This document shows positions 37,978 through 47,900 of a stretch of 64,000 bases of DNA, one piece after another. A model generated the notes under the pieces. The model was given only the letters and a program-made list of their open reading frames with translations, made no database searches and was not told the DNA's origin. This DNA comes from Burkholderia cepacia (GTDB taxonomy: Bacteria; Pseudomonadota; Gammaproteobacteria; Burkholderiales; Burkholderiaceae). A program made the position numbers and the translations under genes. How positions within the stretch are numbered: position 1 is the stretch's first letter; the number at the start of each line of letters is the position of its first letter. Where the stretch lies: contig NZ_CP073637.1 of the NCBI RefSeq assembly GCF_029962485.1, positions 1,116,001-1,180,000 on the forward strand, written 5' to 3'.

Positions 37978-38970
37978 ATGGCCGACCAACCGAATTCCCC
38001 GGAATCCTCCTCCCGTCCCGACAGCCGTGAACCGAACTGGGAGCGCGCGGCGCTCGAACGGATCGCGCTCGCGGCCGTCAAGGAGCAGCGTGCGGCGCGG
38101 CGCTGGAAGATCTTCTTCCGCTTCGCGTTCCTCGGCGTGTTCGTGCTGTTCGCGTTCGCGCTGATCGATTTCTCGAGCGATTCGAAGTTTTCGTCGAGCG
38201 GGCGGCACACGGCGCTCGTGACGATCGACGGCGAGATCGCGGCCGGCGTCAATGCGAACGCCGACGACATCAATACGGCGCTCGACGCCGCATTCGACGA
38301 CGACGGCACGGCCGGCGTCGTGCTGCGGATCAACAGCCCGGGCGGCAGCCCCGTGCAGGCCGGGATGGTCTACGACGAGATCCGGCGGCTGCGTGCGAAG
38401 CATCCGGACAAGCCGCTGTATGTCGTCGTGACCGACATGTGCGCATCGGGCGGCTATTACATCGCGGCCGCGGCCGACAAGATCTTCGTCGACAAGGCGA
38501 GCATCGTCGGGTCGATCGGCGTGCTGATGGACGGTTTCGGTTTCACGGGGCTGATGGGCAAGCTCGGCGTCGAACGCCGCCTGCATACGTCAGGTGAAAA
38601 CAAGGGCTTCTACGATCCGTTCTCGCCGGAGACGCCGAAGATGGACGCGCACGCGCAGGCGCTGCTCGATCAGGTGCACGCGCAGTTCATCAAGGCCGTG
38701 AAGGATGGCCGCGGCAAGCGGCTGCACGAGACGCCCGACATGTTCTCGGGCCTGTTCTGGACGGGCGAGAAGAGCGTCGAGCTGGGGCTTGCCGACGGTT
38801 ACGGCACGACCGACACGGTCGCGCGCGACGTGCTGAAGGCGCCGGATCTCGTCGATTACACGGTGAAGGAAAGCCTGACGAACCGTGTCGCGCGCAAGTT
38901 CGGCGCGGCCGTCGGCGGCGCCGCGATGAAGGCGCTGACGGCCGGCGGCGCGTCGGTCAGCCTGCGCTGA
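37978..38970 (+). CDS. sppA: S49 signal peptide peptidase SppA
   Basis: The 330-aa membrane protease degrades cleaved signal peptides. A single N-terminal membrane segment (IFFRFAFLGVFVLFAFALIDF, about residues 45-65) is followed by the S49 domain with INSPGGSPVQAGMVYDEI and the catalytic serine in CASGGYYIAAAADKIF. The Lys of the dyad is expected in the second half (the short, single-domain arrangement). The start is ATG 37978, 12 bases after the Rieske stop. Confidence 0.93.
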   Translation: MADQPNSPESSSRPDSREPNWERAALERIALAAVKEQRAARRWKIFFRFAFLGVFVLFAFALIDFSSDSKFSSSGRHTALVTIDGEIAAGVNANADDINTALDAAFDDDGTAGVVLRINSPGGSPVQAGMVYDEIRRLRAKHPDKPLYVVVTDMCASGGYYIAAAADKIFVDKASIVGSIGVLMDGFGFTGLMGKLGVERRLHTSGENKGFYDPFSPETPKMDAHAQALLDQVHAQFIKAVKDGRGKRLHETPDMFSGLFWTGEKSVELGLADGYGTTDTVARDVLKAPDLVDYTVKESLTNRVARKFGAAVGGAAMKALTAGGASVSLR

Positions 38971-39029
38971 CAGGCTGGCGGCGGGCCGCGATGGCCCGCC
39001 TGTCAGTTGGCTGATCGCCGAGCGTGGCG

Positions 39030-39752
39030 TCAGTTCGCGAGCAGCAGGAAGATCGCGGGTCGCTTGTGCAGGTTCGGCGCAGGCGCCTTTTTCCAGTCGG
39101 CCACGGTGCGGCTCGCGATCGTCTCGGTCGCGAGGGTCAGGTCGGCCGCGACGCAAATCTGCGTCGACGGCGCGCAGGTCGCGACCAGCGTGTCGAGCAT
39201 CGCGTGATTCCGGTACGGCGTTTCGATGAAGATCTGCGTCTGGCGCGCCTTGCGTGACAGTTGCTCGAGTTCGCGCAAGCGCTTCGCGCGCGCGGCCGCA
39301 TCGACCGGCAGGTAGCCGTTGAACGCGAAGCTCTGGCCGTTCAGGCCCGATGCCATCAGCGCGAGCAGGATCGAACTCGGCCCGACGAGCGGCACGACCT
39401 TCACGCCGCGCTCGTGCGCGCGGCGCACCAGCAGCGCGCCGGGATCGGCGACGGCCGGGCAGCCGGCCTCCGACACCAGGCCGGCGTCAGCGCCGGCCAG
39501 TATGGGCGCGAGCAGCCGGTCGATCGCGCCGGCCGGCGTATTGACGTTCAGTTCGCTGATCTCGATTTCCTGGATCGGGCGCGTCGTGCCGATCTTCTTC
39601 AGAAACGCGCGCGTCGTTTTCGCGTTCTCGCCGATGTAATAGCCGAGCGTGCCGGCGCGCGCCTGGACGGCCGCGGGCAGCACCGCGGCGAGCATCGATT
39701 CGTCGCCTTCGCCAAGCGTGTTCGGGACGAGGTAAAGCGTGCCGGCGGTCAT
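39030..39752 (-). CDS. RsmI-like SAM-dependent methyltransferase, short form
   Basis: The 240-aa protein has the tetrapyrrole-methylase-like fold: [36 protein letters not shown] and [19 protein letters not shown]. RsmI 2'-O-methylates C1402 of 16S rRNA but is about 286 aa; this one lacks the C-terminal 45 residues. It may be a paralogue with a different or reduced role. The start ATG 39752 overlaps the maf stop as ATGA. Confidence 0.8.
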   Translation of the reverse strand: MTAGTLYLVPNTLGEGDESMLAAVLPAAVQARAGTLGYYIGENAKTTRAFLKKIGTTRPIQEIEISELNVNTPAGAIDRLLAPILAGADAGLVSEAGCPAVADPGALLVRRAHERGVKVVPLVGPSSILLALMASGLNGQSFAFNGYLPVDAAARAKRLRELEQLSRKARQTQIFIETPYRNHAMLDTLVATCAPSTQICVAADLTLATETIASRTVADWKKAPAPNLHKRPAIFLLLAN

Positions 39753-40381
39753 GCGCGGTCTCCACGGGTGGTTGCAAACAGCGGGTATTCGGCGGCGCGC
39801 AGCATCCGCGTGAGCGCGATCAGCGGCAGGCCGACGAGCGCGGTCGGGTCGTTGGAATCGATCGCGTCGAGCAGCGCGATGCCGAGCCCTTCGGATTTCG
39901 CGCTGCCGGCGACGTCGTATGGCGTTTCCGCGCGCAGGTAGGCGTCGAGTTCGGCCTCGGGCAGCGAGCGGAAGCGCACGTGCGTGACGATGTCCTCGAC
40001 CTGCGCTTCGCCCGTCCGGCTGTCGTACAGGCAAAGCGCGCTGTGGAATTCGACGGCGCGGCCCTGCATCAACACGAGCTGCGCGAGTGCGCGCTCGTGC
40101 GTGCCGGGCTTGCCGATCTGGTGGCCGTCGAAGGTCGCGACCTGGTCCGACCCGATCACGAGCACGCCGTCGGGCGCGTCGATCGTCGCGGCGACGGCGC
40201 GTGCTTTCGCATCGGCGAGGCGCAGCGCGGTCGCAGCCGGCGTTTCGCCGTCGAGCGGGGTTTCGTCGAGGTCGGGCGACACGACGTCGAACGGTACGCC
40301 GAGGCGCTCGAGGAGCGCGCGGCGGTAGCGGGAACTGGAGGCGAGAATCAGCCGCGGCGGGCGGCAAACGGTATCCGGCAT
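39749..40381 (-). CDS. Maf family nucleoside triphosphate pyrophosphatase
   Basis: The 210-aa protein has the Maf signature [18 protein letters not shown] and the acidic residues in [11 protein letters not shown], plus [14 protein letters not shown]. Maf enzymes hydrolyse non-canonical or modified NTPs; YceF-type members act on 7-methyl-GTP, and the conserved ASSSRYRR start suggests this type. The start ATG 40381 was chosen; a longer frame up to 40543 has no similarity. It is divergent from yceD-rpmF. Confidence 0.9.
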   Translation of the reverse strand: MPDTVCRPPRLILASSSRYRRALLERLGVPFDVVSPDLDETPLDGETPAATALRLADAKARAVAATIDAPDGVLVIGSDQVATFDGHQIGKPGTHERALAQLVLMQGRAVEFHSALCLYDSRTGEAQVEDIVTHVRFRSLPEAELDAYLRAETPYDVAGSAKSEGLGIALLDAIDSNDPTALVGLPLIALTRMLRAAEYPLFATTRGDRA

Positions 40382-40611
40382 GGTCGGTTGGATCGGTGAG
40401 TCGTCAGGTGTGGAGCGGCGTTGCGCGGACGCAAGCTTAAGTGATTGACCGCAAAAGGTAAAACAGGTATGCTTTCCCGCTTTTCGTCGGCAGGCTTCTG
40501 TTGTGGTGGCGCCTGCCGGGTCTTCGGAAGTAAAGTACGTCATCCGCGGATGAGCCGTACGCGAGCGGTGCCAAGCCGGATTCGCAAGTCAGCCTGTAGG
40601 CAGGAGCGCAC

Positions 40612-41247
40612 ATGAACACTTCTTCTGGCAAACCTGCGGCGGCGCTTGATCCGCATGCGGTCGACCTGTTCGAGTTCGCCCGCAGCGGCCGGCAGGCAGC
40701 AGGGGCGGTGCGCCTCTCGCAACTGCCGCGCATGTTAAACGAAGTGCCGGCGGACGCGCCAGATCGCGACACGGTTTTCACTTGGCAGGCGGAAGGGTTC
40801 ACGCAGAAGGAATTGCAGGACGACGGCGCCGATGGGCAGCAGCCGTATCTGCGCCTCGCGGTGCATGGCCATGCGTGGCTCACGTGCCAGCGCTGCGTGA
40901 CCCCGTACGACCAGACGTTCGACGTCGACATGACGTACCGGGTCGTCGCGACCGAAGAAGAAGCTGAAGAATTTCCGCTCGACGACGATGAAGCCGATGT
41001 GATCGTGGGCTCACGCCAGTTCGATCTCGTCGACTTGATCGAAGAGGAATTGCTGCTTTCGTTGCCGCTCGTGCCCAAGCACGAGGTTTGCCCGGCAGTC
41101 CACGAAAGCCTCGTGTCGGGTGCGAGCGGTCCCGCGGAAGAGACGGATGAAGAGTCCGAGGAAGCCGGGGACGAAGGCAAACGGCCGAATCCGTTCGCAG
41201 CGCTGGAAGCGTTGAAGAAGGGCGGTGACGGCACCAAGAAACACTAA
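40612..41247 (+). CDS. yceD: YceD/DUF177 family protein, 23S rRNA accumulation
   Basis: The 211-aa protein has the DUF177 core with HGHAWLTCQRCVTPYDQTFDVD (CxxC), LIEEELLLSLPLVPKHEVC (another Cys), and an acidic region of Glu-Ser. YceD lies upstream of rpmF in most proteobacteria and is needed for 23S rRNA accumulation. The C-terminal KRPNPFAALEALKK is conserved. The start ATG 40612 has GGAG upstream. A 98-base gap separates it from rpmF. Confidence 0.9.
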   Translation: MNTSSGKPAAALDPHAVDLFEFARSGRQAAGAVRLSQLPRMLNEVPADAPDRDTVFTWQAEGFTQKELQDDGADGQQPYLRLAVHGHAWLTCQRCVTPYDQTFDVDMTYRVVATEEEAEEFPLDDDEADVIVGSRQFDLVDLIEEELLLSLPLVPKHEVCPAVHESLVSGASGPAEETDEESEEAGDEGKRPNPFAALEALKKGGDGTKKH

Positions 41248-41345
41248 GCAGTTGTGGCGCGGGAAGGCGTAAGGGCTTTGGGCCAGGGTAGTTAAGCGTC
41301 GGATCGGGCTGTGTTAGAATCCGGAAAATTATTTAGGAGTTAGTC

Positions 41346-41525
41346 ATGGCAGTCCAGCAAAACAAGAAGTCGCCGTCGAAGCGCGGCATGCATCGTTCGC
41401 ACGATTTCCTGACGGCAGCGCCGCTGGCAGTCGAGCCGAGCACGGGTGAAGTGCATCTGCGTCACCACGTCAGCCCGAACGGCTACTATCGCGGCAAGAA
41501 AGTCGTCAAGACGAAGAACGACTAA
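41346..41525 (+). CDS. rpmF: 50S ribosomal protein L32
   Basis: This 59-aa protein ([20 protein letters not shown] at the start) is a full-length L32. The start ATG 41346 has a TTAGGAG ribosome-binding site at about 41333-41339. It lacks the CxxC zinc ribbon, as in C-minus L32 proteins. It is followed by a terminator and then the fatty-acid synthesis genes, the standard order in proteobacteria. Confidence 0.96.
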
Positions 41526-41601
41526 GCGTCAAGTCACGCGTTGCGCGCTACGCTCGTCGTTCGCGTGACAACTGGTCGCTTGACACTTTCCTGGCGCAAC
41601 A

Positions 41602-41631
41602 AAAAGGCGGCATTCAACTGCCGCTTTTTTG
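41602..41631 (+). terminator. rho-independent terminator between rpmF and plsX
   Basis: Arms GCGGCA and TGCCGC around TTCAAC are preceded by AAAAAG and followed by T6. Some read-through into plsX is likely, since no separate plsX promoter was seen. Confidence 0.8.
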
Positions 41632-41653
41632 TGCCTGAAATTCGTCGCATTCC

Positions 41654-42760
41654 ATGACCGTAAAGCTCACTATCGATTGCATGGGAGGCGACCACGGCCC
41701 GTCCGTGACCGTTCCCGCAGCAGTCAAGTTCGTCCGCGCGCATCCCGATGCGCACCTGATGCTCGTCGGCATCGAAAGCGCAATCCGCGCTCAGCTGAAG
41801 AAGCTGAAAGCCCTCGACGATCCCGCGCTGACCATCGTTCCCGCCACCGAAGTCGTGGCGATGGACGACCCTGTCGAAGTGGCGCTGCGCAAGAAGAAGG
41901 ATTCTTCGATGCGTGTCGCGCTCAACCACGTCAAGGAAGGCGCGGCGCAGGCCTGTATCTCCGCCGGCAATACCGGCGCGCTGATGGCCGTTTCCCGTTA
42001 CGTACTCAAGACGCTGCCCGGCATCGAGCGGCCCGCGATCGCGTTCGCGCTGCCGAACCCGACCGGCTACACGATGATGCTGGACCTCGGCGCGAACGTC
42101 GACTGCGAACCGCAGCACCTGCTGCAGTTCGCGGAGATGGGGCACGCCCTCGTGGCCGCGCTCGAAGGCAAGGAGCGCCCGACGATCGGCCTGCTGAACA
42201 TCGGCGAAGAGGTCATCAAGGGCAACGAGACGATCAAGCGCGCAGGTGAACTGCTGCGTGCCAGCACGCTCAATTTCCGCGGCAACGTGGAAGGCAACGA
42301 CATCTACAAGGGCACCGTCGACGTGATCGTGTGCGACGGCTTCGTCGGCAACGTCGCGCTGAAGACGTCGGAAGGGCTCGCGCAGATGCTGTCCGACATC
42401 ATCCGCGAGGAGTTCGGCCGTTCGCTGATGTCGAAGCTGATGGCGCTGCTCGCGCTGCCGGTGCTGATGCGTTTCAAGAAGCGCGTCGACCACCGCCAGT
42501 ACAACGGCGCGGCGCTGCTGGGGCTGAAGAGCCTCGTGATCAAGAGCCATGGTTCGGCCGACGCCTACGCGTTTGAGTGGGCAATCAAACGCGGGTATGA
42601 TGCCGTCAAAAACGGCGTGCTGGAGCGCCTCACGCGTGCGATGGCGGATAATTCGGTGTCGCTCGGCGATGGCGAACACAACGCGGGCGGCGCGGGCCAT
42701 GCAAGCCCCGCCGCAGGCCATCACGCCGAACCTTCCGCTGCGCAATCCTCTAAAGCATAA
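41654..42760 (+). CDS. plsX: phosphate acyltransferase PlsX
   Basis: The 368-aa enzyme makes acyl-phosphate from acyl-ACP for phospholipid synthesis. Motifs: [20 protein letters not shown] at the N-terminus, [16 protein letters not shown] and [13 protein letters not shown]. The last 30 residues are an Ala/His-rich tail beyond the usual end. The start is ATG 41654. The fabH start follows directly after the stop (no gap). Confidence 0.96.
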   Translation: MTVKLTIDCMGGDHGPSVTVPAAVKFVRAHPDAHLMLVGIESAIRAQLKKLKALDDPALTIVPATEVVAMDDPVEVALRKKKDSSMRVALNHVKEGAAQACISAGNTGALMAVSRYVLKTLPGIERPAIAFALPNPTGYTMMLDLGANVDCEPQHLLQFAEMGHALVAALEGKERPTIGLLNIGEEVIKGNETIKRAGELLRASTLNFRGNVEGNDIYKGTVDVIVCDGFVGNVALKTSEGLAQMLSDIIREEFGRSLMSKLMALLALPVLMRFKKRVDHRQYNGAALLGLKSLVIKSHGSADAYAFEWAIKRGYDAVKNGVLERLTRAMADNSVSLGDGEHNAGGAGHASPAAGHHAEPSAAQSSKA

Positions 42761-43750
42761 ATGGCCCAATCGACTCTCTATTCCCGCGTGCTCGGCACGG
42801 GCAGCTATCTGCCGCCTGACCGCGTCACGAACCAGCAGTTGACCGATCGCCTTGCGAAGGAAGGCATCGAGACGAGCGATGAGTGGATCGTTGCGCGCAC
42901 GGGCATCCATGCGCGCCATTTCGCCGCACCGGACGTCACGACGAGCGATCTCGCGCTCGAGGCGTCGCGTCGCGCGATCGAAGCGGCCGGCATCGATCCG
43001 CAGTCGATCGACCTGATCATCGTCGCGACTTCGACCCCCGATTTCGTGTTCCCGAGCACCGCGTGCCTGCTGCAGAACAAGCTCGGCATCAAGAACGGCG
43101 GCGCGGCATTCGACGTGCAGGCCGTGTGTTCGGGCTTCGCGTACGCGATGGCGACGGCCGACAGCTTCATCCGCAGCGGCCAGCACCGTACGGCGCTCGT
43201 GGTCGGCGCGGAGACGTTCTCGCGCATTCTCGACTTCAAGGACCGCACGACCTGCGTGCTGTTCGGCGACGGCGCGGGCGCGGTGATCCTGTCCGCGTCG
43301 GAAGAGCCGGGCATCCTCGGCAGCGCGCTGCACGCGGACGGCAGCTATTCGCACATCCTCTGCACGCCGGGCAACGTCAATCGCGGCGTGATCGAGGGCA
43401 GCGCATTCCTGTACATGGACGGGCAGGCCGTGTTCAAGCTCGCCGTCAACGTGCTCGAAAAGGTCGCGATCGAGGCGCTCGCGAAGGCGAATCTCGCGCC
43501 CGAGCAGATCGACTGGCTGATTCCGCACCAGGCCAACATCCGCATCATGACCAGCACTTGCCGCAAGCTCGGCCTGCCGCAGGAGCGCATGGTCGTGACG
43601 GTCGACCAGCACGGCAACACGTCGGCTGCGTCGATCCCGCTGGCGCTCGACACCGCGGTGCGCGACGGTCGCATCCAGCGTGGCCAGCACGTGTTGATTG
43701 AAGGCGTCGGCGGCGGCTTCACCTGGGGCGCGTCGGTCTTCCGCTTCTGA
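42761..43750 (+). CDS. fabH: 3-oxoacyl-ACP synthase III
   Basis: The 329-aa enzyme condenses acetyl-CoA with malonyl-ACP to start fatty acid synthesis. The active-site Cys is in [16 protein letters not shown] (about residue 120), the His in [12 protein letters not shown] and the Asn in [11 protein letters not shown]. The protein has the usual length. Its ATG abuts the plsX stop. Confidence 0.97.
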   Translation: MAQSTLYSRVLGTGSYLPPDRVTNQQLTDRLAKEGIETSDEWIVARTGIHARHFAAPDVTTSDLALEASRRAIEAAGIDPQSIDLIIVATSTPDFVFPSTACLLQNKLGIKNGGAAFDVQAVCSGFAYAMATADSFIRSGQHRTALVVGAETFSRILDFKDRTTCVLFGDGAGAVILSASEEPGILGSALHADGSYSHILCTPGNVNRGVIEGSAFLYMDGQAVFKLAVNVLEKVAIEALAKANLAPEQIDWLIPHQANIRIMTSTCRKLGLPQERMVVTVDQHGNTSAASIPLALDTAVRDGRIQRGQHVLIEGVGGGFTWGASVFRF

Positions 43751-43833
43751 TCCGCGGCGCGCGATTGCTGCGCGCGGATCCCATCGGCGCGCCGTTCGTG
43801 CGCGCCGTCCGAATCGATTCAATTGGGGACGAT

Positions 43834-44766
43834 ATGAAATTTGCATTCGTTTTTCCGGGGCAGGGCTCGCAGGCGATCGGCATGCTCAACGCATTCGCCG
43901 ATCTGGCCGTCGTGCGCGAGACGCTTCAGGAAGCGTCCGATGCACTCAATCAGGATCTCGGCAAGCTGATCGCCGAAGGCCCGGCCGAAGAGCTGAACCT
44001 GACCACCAATACGCAGCCCGTGATGCTGACGGCCGCCTACGCGTGCTACCGCGCGTGGCAGCAGGCAGGCGGCCCGGCACCGTCGATCGTCGCCGGCCAC
44101 AGCCTCGGTGAATACACGGCACTCGTCGCCGCGGGTGCGCTCGCGTTCAAGGACGCGGTGCCGCTCGTGCGCTTCCGTGCGCAGGCGATGCAAACGGCCG
44201 TGCCGGTCGGCCAGGGCGGCATGGCCGCGATCCTGGGCCTCGACGACGACACGGTGCGCGCAGTGTGCGCCGAAGCCGCGGAAGCGGGCGTCGTCGAAGC
44301 GGTGAACTTCAATGCGCCCGCGCAGGTCGTGATCGCAGGCAGCAAGGCCGCGGTCGAGAAGGCGTGCGAGATCGCGAAGGCGAAGGGCGCGAAGCGCGCG
44401 CTGCCGCTGGCGGTGTCGGCGCCGTTCCATTCGTCGCTGCTCAAGCCGGCGTCGGACCAACTGCGCGACTACCTCGTGAACGTCGACGTGAAGGCGCCGC
44501 AGATTCCGGTCGTCAACAACATCGACGTGGCCGTGATCAGCGATCCGGCCGCGATCAAGGACGCGCTGGTGCGCCAGGCCGCGGGCCCGGTGCGCTGGGT
44601 CGAGTGCGTGCAGCACATTGCCGGCACCGGCGTCACGCACGTGATCGAATGTGGTCCGGGCAAGGTGCTCGCCGGCCTGACGAAGCGCATCGACGGCAAC
44701 CTGACGGGTGCGTCGGTGTTCGATCCGGCGTCGCTCGACGAAGCCCTCAAGCTGGTGACCGCCTGA
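43834..44766 (+). CDS. fabD: malonyl-CoA:ACP transacylase
   Basis: The 310-aa enzyme transfers malonyl from CoA to ACP. It has FVFPGQGSQAIGM at the N-terminus, the catalytic Ser in GHSLGEYTALVAAG and His in APFHSSLLKP. The start ATG 43834 has GGGGAC upstream; an upstream frame is open to 43765. Confidence 0.97.
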   Translation: MKFAFVFPGQGSQAIGMLNAFADLAVVRETLQEASDALNQDLGKLIAEGPAEELNLTTNTQPVMLTAAYACYRAWQQAGGPAPSIVAGHSLGEYTALVAAGALAFKDAVPLVRFRAQAMQTAVPVGQGGMAAILGLDDDTVRAVCAEAAEAGVVEAVNFNAPAQVVIAGSKAAVEKACEIAKAKGAKRALPLAVSAPFHSSLLKPASDQLRDYLVNVDVKAPQIPVVNNIDVAVISDPAAIKDALVRQAAGPVRWVECVQHIAGTGVTHVIECGPGKVLAGLTKRIDGNLTGASVFDPASLDEALKLVTA

Positions 44767-44802
44767 CGCGGCGCCTTTTTTCAAGAAACGGATATTCGAT
44801 TC

Positions 44803-45552
44803 ATGGAAAAGACTCTGGATAAACAGGTTGCGATCGTGACCGGCGCGTCGCGCGGCATCGGCCGTTCGATCGCGCTCGAACTCGCGCGCCTGGGCGCGAC
44901 GGTGATCGGCACGGCGACGAGCGAATCGGGCGCCGCCGCGATCACCGCGGCATTCGCGGACGCGGGCGTCACGGGCCGCGGCGCGGTGCTGAACGTCAAC
45001 GACGCAGCCGCCGCCGAGGCGCTGATCGATGCGACCGTGAAGGAATTTGGCGCACTGAACGTGCTCGTCAACAACGCGGGCATCACGCAGGACCAGCTCG
45101 CGATGCGGATGAAGGACGAGGACTGGGACGCGGTGATCGACACCAACCTGAAGTCGGTGTTCCGCCTGTCGCGCGCGGTGCTGCGCCCGATGATGAAGGC
45201 GCGCGGCGGCCGTATCATCAACATCACGTCGGTGGTCGGTTCGGCCGGCAACCCGGGTCAGGTCAACTATGCGGCCGCGAAGGCCGGCGTGGCGGGCATG
45301 ACGCGTGCGCTCGCGCGCGAGATCGGCAGCCGCGGCATCACCGTGAACTGCGTGGCGCCGGGCTTCATCGATACCGACATGACGAAGACGCTGCCGGAAG
45401 AACAGCAGGCCGCGCTCAAGACCCAGATTCCGCTCGGCCGCCTCGGCAGCCCGGAAGACATCGCCCATGCCGTCGCGTTCCTCGCATCGCCGCAGGCCGG
45501 TTACATCACCGGCACGACGCTGCACGTGAACGGCGGCATGTACATGTCGTAA
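44803..45552 (+). CDS. fabG: 3-oxoacyl-ACP reductase
   Basis: The 249-aa NADPH-dependent reductase of the short-chain dehydrogenase family has the cofactor loop TGASRGIGRSIA, NNAGITQDQLAMRM, the catalytic Ser in INITSVVGSAGNPGQVNYAAAKAGV with Tyr and Lys (YAAAK), and the C-terminal GGMYMS. The length is usual. It lies between fabD and acpP. Confidence 0.97.
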   Translation: MEKTLDKQVAIVTGASRGIGRSIALELARLGATVIGTATSESGAAAITAAFADAGVTGRGAVLNVNDAAAAEALIDATVKEFGALNVLVNNAGITQDQLAMRMKDEDWDAVIDTNLKSVFRLSRAVLRPMMKARGGRIINITSVVGSAGNPGQVNYAAAKAGVAGMTRALAREIGSRGITVNCVAPGFIDTDMTKTLPEEQQAALKTQIPLGRLGSPEDIAHAVAFLASPQAGYITGTTLHVNGGMYMS

Positions 45553-45696
45553 CGGTTTTCGTTTACCATCCGCGCCGTATCCCGATTTTCAGGCGGATCG
45601 GCGCTTGATCGACCATCAAGCCAACGCGCGTTTTGGCGTCAGCAAACCTGATAAAATGCGCGCACTTGTAAATCTGAACTTTCCCTCGGAGGGGTA

Positions 45697-45936
45697 ATGG
45701 ACAACATCGAACAACGTGTCAAGAAGATCGTCGCTGAACAACTGGGCGTCGCGGAAGCCGAGATCAAGAACGAAGCTTCGTTCGTGAACGACCTGGGCGC
45801 CGACTCGCTCGACACGGTCGAACTGGTGATGGCTCTGGAAGACGAGTTCGGCATGGAAATCCCGGACGAAGAAGCAGAGAAGATCACGACCGTTCAGCAA
45901 GCGATCGACTACGCTCGCGCAAACGTCAAGGCGTAA
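45697..45936 (+). CDS. acpP: acyl carrier protein
   Basis: The 79-aa acidic protein has the DSL motif with Ser37 ([10 protein letters not shown]), the site of 4'-phosphopantetheine attached by AcpS, which is encoded 13 kb downstream. The start ATG 45697 follows GGAGGGGTA. Two mutually exclusive hairpins follow in the acpP-fabF gap and would let acpP be made in excess over fabF. Confidence 0.97.
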
Positions 45937-46020
45937 GCGCCTTTCGCGCTTGTCCGCCACGTCGCCGCGATCTTCGCGATTGACGCGCCATCCTGCCGGC
46001 TTCGCGCCGGACGGACTAAC

Positions 46021-46072
46021 AGCCACAGGGCTCGCAGGGCTGGTTCCTGTGGCCACTGTGGCTTTTGTTTTT
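46021..46072 (+). terminator. alternative hairpins between acpP and fabF, partial terminator
   Basis: AGCCACAG (46021-46028) can pair with CTGTGGCT (46056-46063), followed by a T-rich run (TTTGTTTTTG), or the same arm shifted by one (GCCACAGG 46022-46029) can pair with CCTGTGGC (46046-46053). The first form would terminate after acpP; the second would not. Confidence 0.6.
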
Positions 46073-46100
46073 GTCATCCAATAATGGAAAAGAGGTTACC

Positions 46101-47333
46101 GTGAGCCGCCGTCGTGTTGTCGTTACAGGCCTGGGGCTGATTTCGCCTGTTGGCAATAGTGTTGCCGACGGCTGGGCCAATCTCGTCGCCGGCAAGTCCG
46201 GTATCGCCACCGTCACGAAGTTCGATGCGTCGAACCTCGCCTGCCATTTCGCGGGCGAAGTGAAGGGTTTCAGCGCCGAGGAGTACATCCCGGCGAAGGA
46301 AGCCCGGAACATGGATACGTTCATCCATTACGGCATCGCCGCCGGCGTCCAGGCCATCAAGGACAGCGGGCTGGAAGTGACCGAAGCCAACGCCGAACGC
46401 ATCGGCGTGCTGGTCGGTTCCGGCATCGGCGGCCTGCCGATGATCGAAGATACGCACCAGACCTACGTCGATCGCGGCCCGCGCCGGATTTCGCCGTTCT
46501 TCGTGCCGGGTTCGATCATCAACATGATCTCGGGCCACCTGAGCATCATGTTCGGCCTGAAGGGCCCGAACCTCGCGGCCGTGACGGCCTGCACGACCGG
46601 CCTGCACAGCATTGGCCTCGCCGCGCGCCTGATCCAGGCCGGCGACGCCGACGTGATGGTCGCGGGCGGTGCCGAATCGACGGTGTCGCCGCTCGGTATC
46701 GGCGGGTTCGCGGCAGCGCGTGCGCTGTCGACCCGCAACGACGATCCGGCGAGCGCATCGCGTCCGTGGGACAAGGACCGCGACGGCTTCGTGCTGGGCG
46801 AGGGCGCCGGCGTGATGGTGCTCGAGGAGTACGAGGCGGCGAAGGCGCGCGGCGCGAAGATCTATGCGGAAGTCTCGGGCTTCGGCATGACGGGCGACGC
46901 GTACCACATGACCGCCCCGAACATGGACGGCCCGCGCCGCTGCATGGTCGCGGCACTGCGCGACGCCGGCGTGAACGCGGACGAGGTCCAGTACCTGAAC
47001 GCGCACGGCACGTCGACGCCGTTGGGCGACAAGAACGAGTCCGACGCGGTGAAGGCGGCCTTCGGCGAGCATGCGTACAAGCTCGTCGTGAACTCGACGA
47101 AGTCGATGACGGGCCACCTGCTGGGCGGCGCGGGCGGCCTCGAATCGGTGTTCACGGTGCTGGCGCTGCACAACAACGTGTCGCCGCCGACCATCAACAT
47201 CTTCAACCAGGACCCCGAGTGCGATCTCGATTACTGCGCGAACACCGCGCGTGACATGAAGATCGACGTTGCCGTGAAGAACAACTTCGGCTTCGGCGGG
47301 ACCAACGGCACGCTGGTGTTCAAGCGCGTCTGA
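46101..47333 (+). CDS. fabF: 3-oxoacyl-ACP synthase II
   Basis: The 410-aa condensing enzyme has the Cys-His-His triad: Cys in [13 protein letters not shown], His in [12 protein letters not shown] and His in [13 protein letters not shown]. The start is GTG 46101 with an AGAGG ribosome-binding site at 46091-46095; a TTG at 46065 would extend it but has no such site. It ends the fatty-acid cluster. Confidence 0.97.
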   Translation: MSRRRVVVTGLGLISPVGNSVADGWANLVAGKSGIATVTKFDASNLACHFAGEVKGFSAEEYIPAKEARNMDTFIHYGIAAGVQAIKDSGLEVTEANAERIGVLVGSGIGGLPMIEDTHQTYVDRGPRRISPFFVPGSIINMISGHLSIMFGLKGPNLAAVTACTTGLHSIGLAARLIQAGDADVMVAGGAESTVSPLGIGGFAAARALSTRNDDPASASRPWDKDRDGFVLGEGAGVMVLEEYEAAKARGAKIYAEVSGFGMTGDAYHMTAPNMDGPRRCMVAALRDAGVNADEVQYLNAHGTSTPLGDKNESDAVKAAFGEHAYKLVVNSTKSMTGHLLGGAGGLESVFTVLALHNNVSPPTINIFNQDPECDLDYCANTARDMKIDVAVKNNFGFGGTNGTLVFKRV

Positions 47334-47344
47334 CGCTGAATCGC

Positions 47345-47809
47345 TTGACGAGTCCATTCGATGCGCCGGCCGGGCGTCCGCAGCGCTTTGCGTTGCGGGC
47401 CTCGGCCGTGTCGTATGTCGTGCTGGCCGTGTTCGTCGCGGCGGCTGCCGCGTCGGCGTACCTGTTCTGGGCGCCGCGCGCGGGCGCTGCCGCCGGTGCA
47501 TGCGTGTCGGCCGCGACGGCCGCCTTGCTGGCCGTGTGTGCCGCGCGGGCCTGCGCCCGCCGGTTGCCGGCCGAGCTGCGGATCGACGCATTCGGGGAAA
47601 TTGCGGCGTTTGGTCGCACCGGGAGGCTGCTGGCCCGCGGCCGCGTGACGGGCCATGCGCACTGGAGCAGCCTGCTGCTGGTGCTGTCGGTCGGGCAGGG
47701 CGCCCGGCGGGCCCGGCCGCTGCTGATTCCGGCCGATGCGCTCGACGCGGCATCGTTCAGCGCGCTTTCCGTGCTGGCGAGCACGGCGGGTGCGGCGGGG
47801 CGGGCATGA
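47345..47809 (+). CDS. two-helix membrane protein of the fabF-rpoE interval, YgfX/CptA-like
   Basis: The 154-aa protein has two hydrophobic helices (about residues 21-66) and a C-terminal cytoplasmic domain with LRIDAFGEIAAFGRTGRLL, the layout of YgfX-like proteins. Similarity was judged by eye only. The frame opens with TTG 47345; no in-frame ATG is near. The ribosome-binding site is weak. It starts 11 bases after fabF and lies just upstream of rpoE. Confidence 0.55.
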   Translation: MTSPFDAPAGRPQRFALRASAVSYVVLAVFVAAAAASAYLFWAPRAGAAAGACVSAATAALLAVCAARACARRLPAELRIDAFGEIAAFGRTGRLLARGRVTGHAHWSSLLLVLSVGQGARRARPLLIPADALDAASFSALSVLASTAGAAGRA

Positions 47810-47818
47810 CGACGGCGC

Positions 47819-47835
47819 GGTTACGTACCGTAACC
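47819..47835. promoter_or_regulatory. short palindrome upstream of rpoE
   Basis: GGTTACG and CGTAACC (7-bp arms, 3-base spacer), about 66 bases upstream of the rpoE start. It is a possible operator or part of the rpoE promoter region; there is no direct evidence for use. Confidence 0.35.
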
Positions 47836-47900
47836 AGCGTCCGGCGCGGGAACGTTACAATGACGCTCCGCGTTGCATCCCTAGTTAATGGATTTGTCAG

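Noticed and set aside
41534..43846. 770-aa minus frame opposite plsX and fabH
   Set aside because: Shadow of two well-known genes; composition is typical of antisense frames in high-GC DNA.
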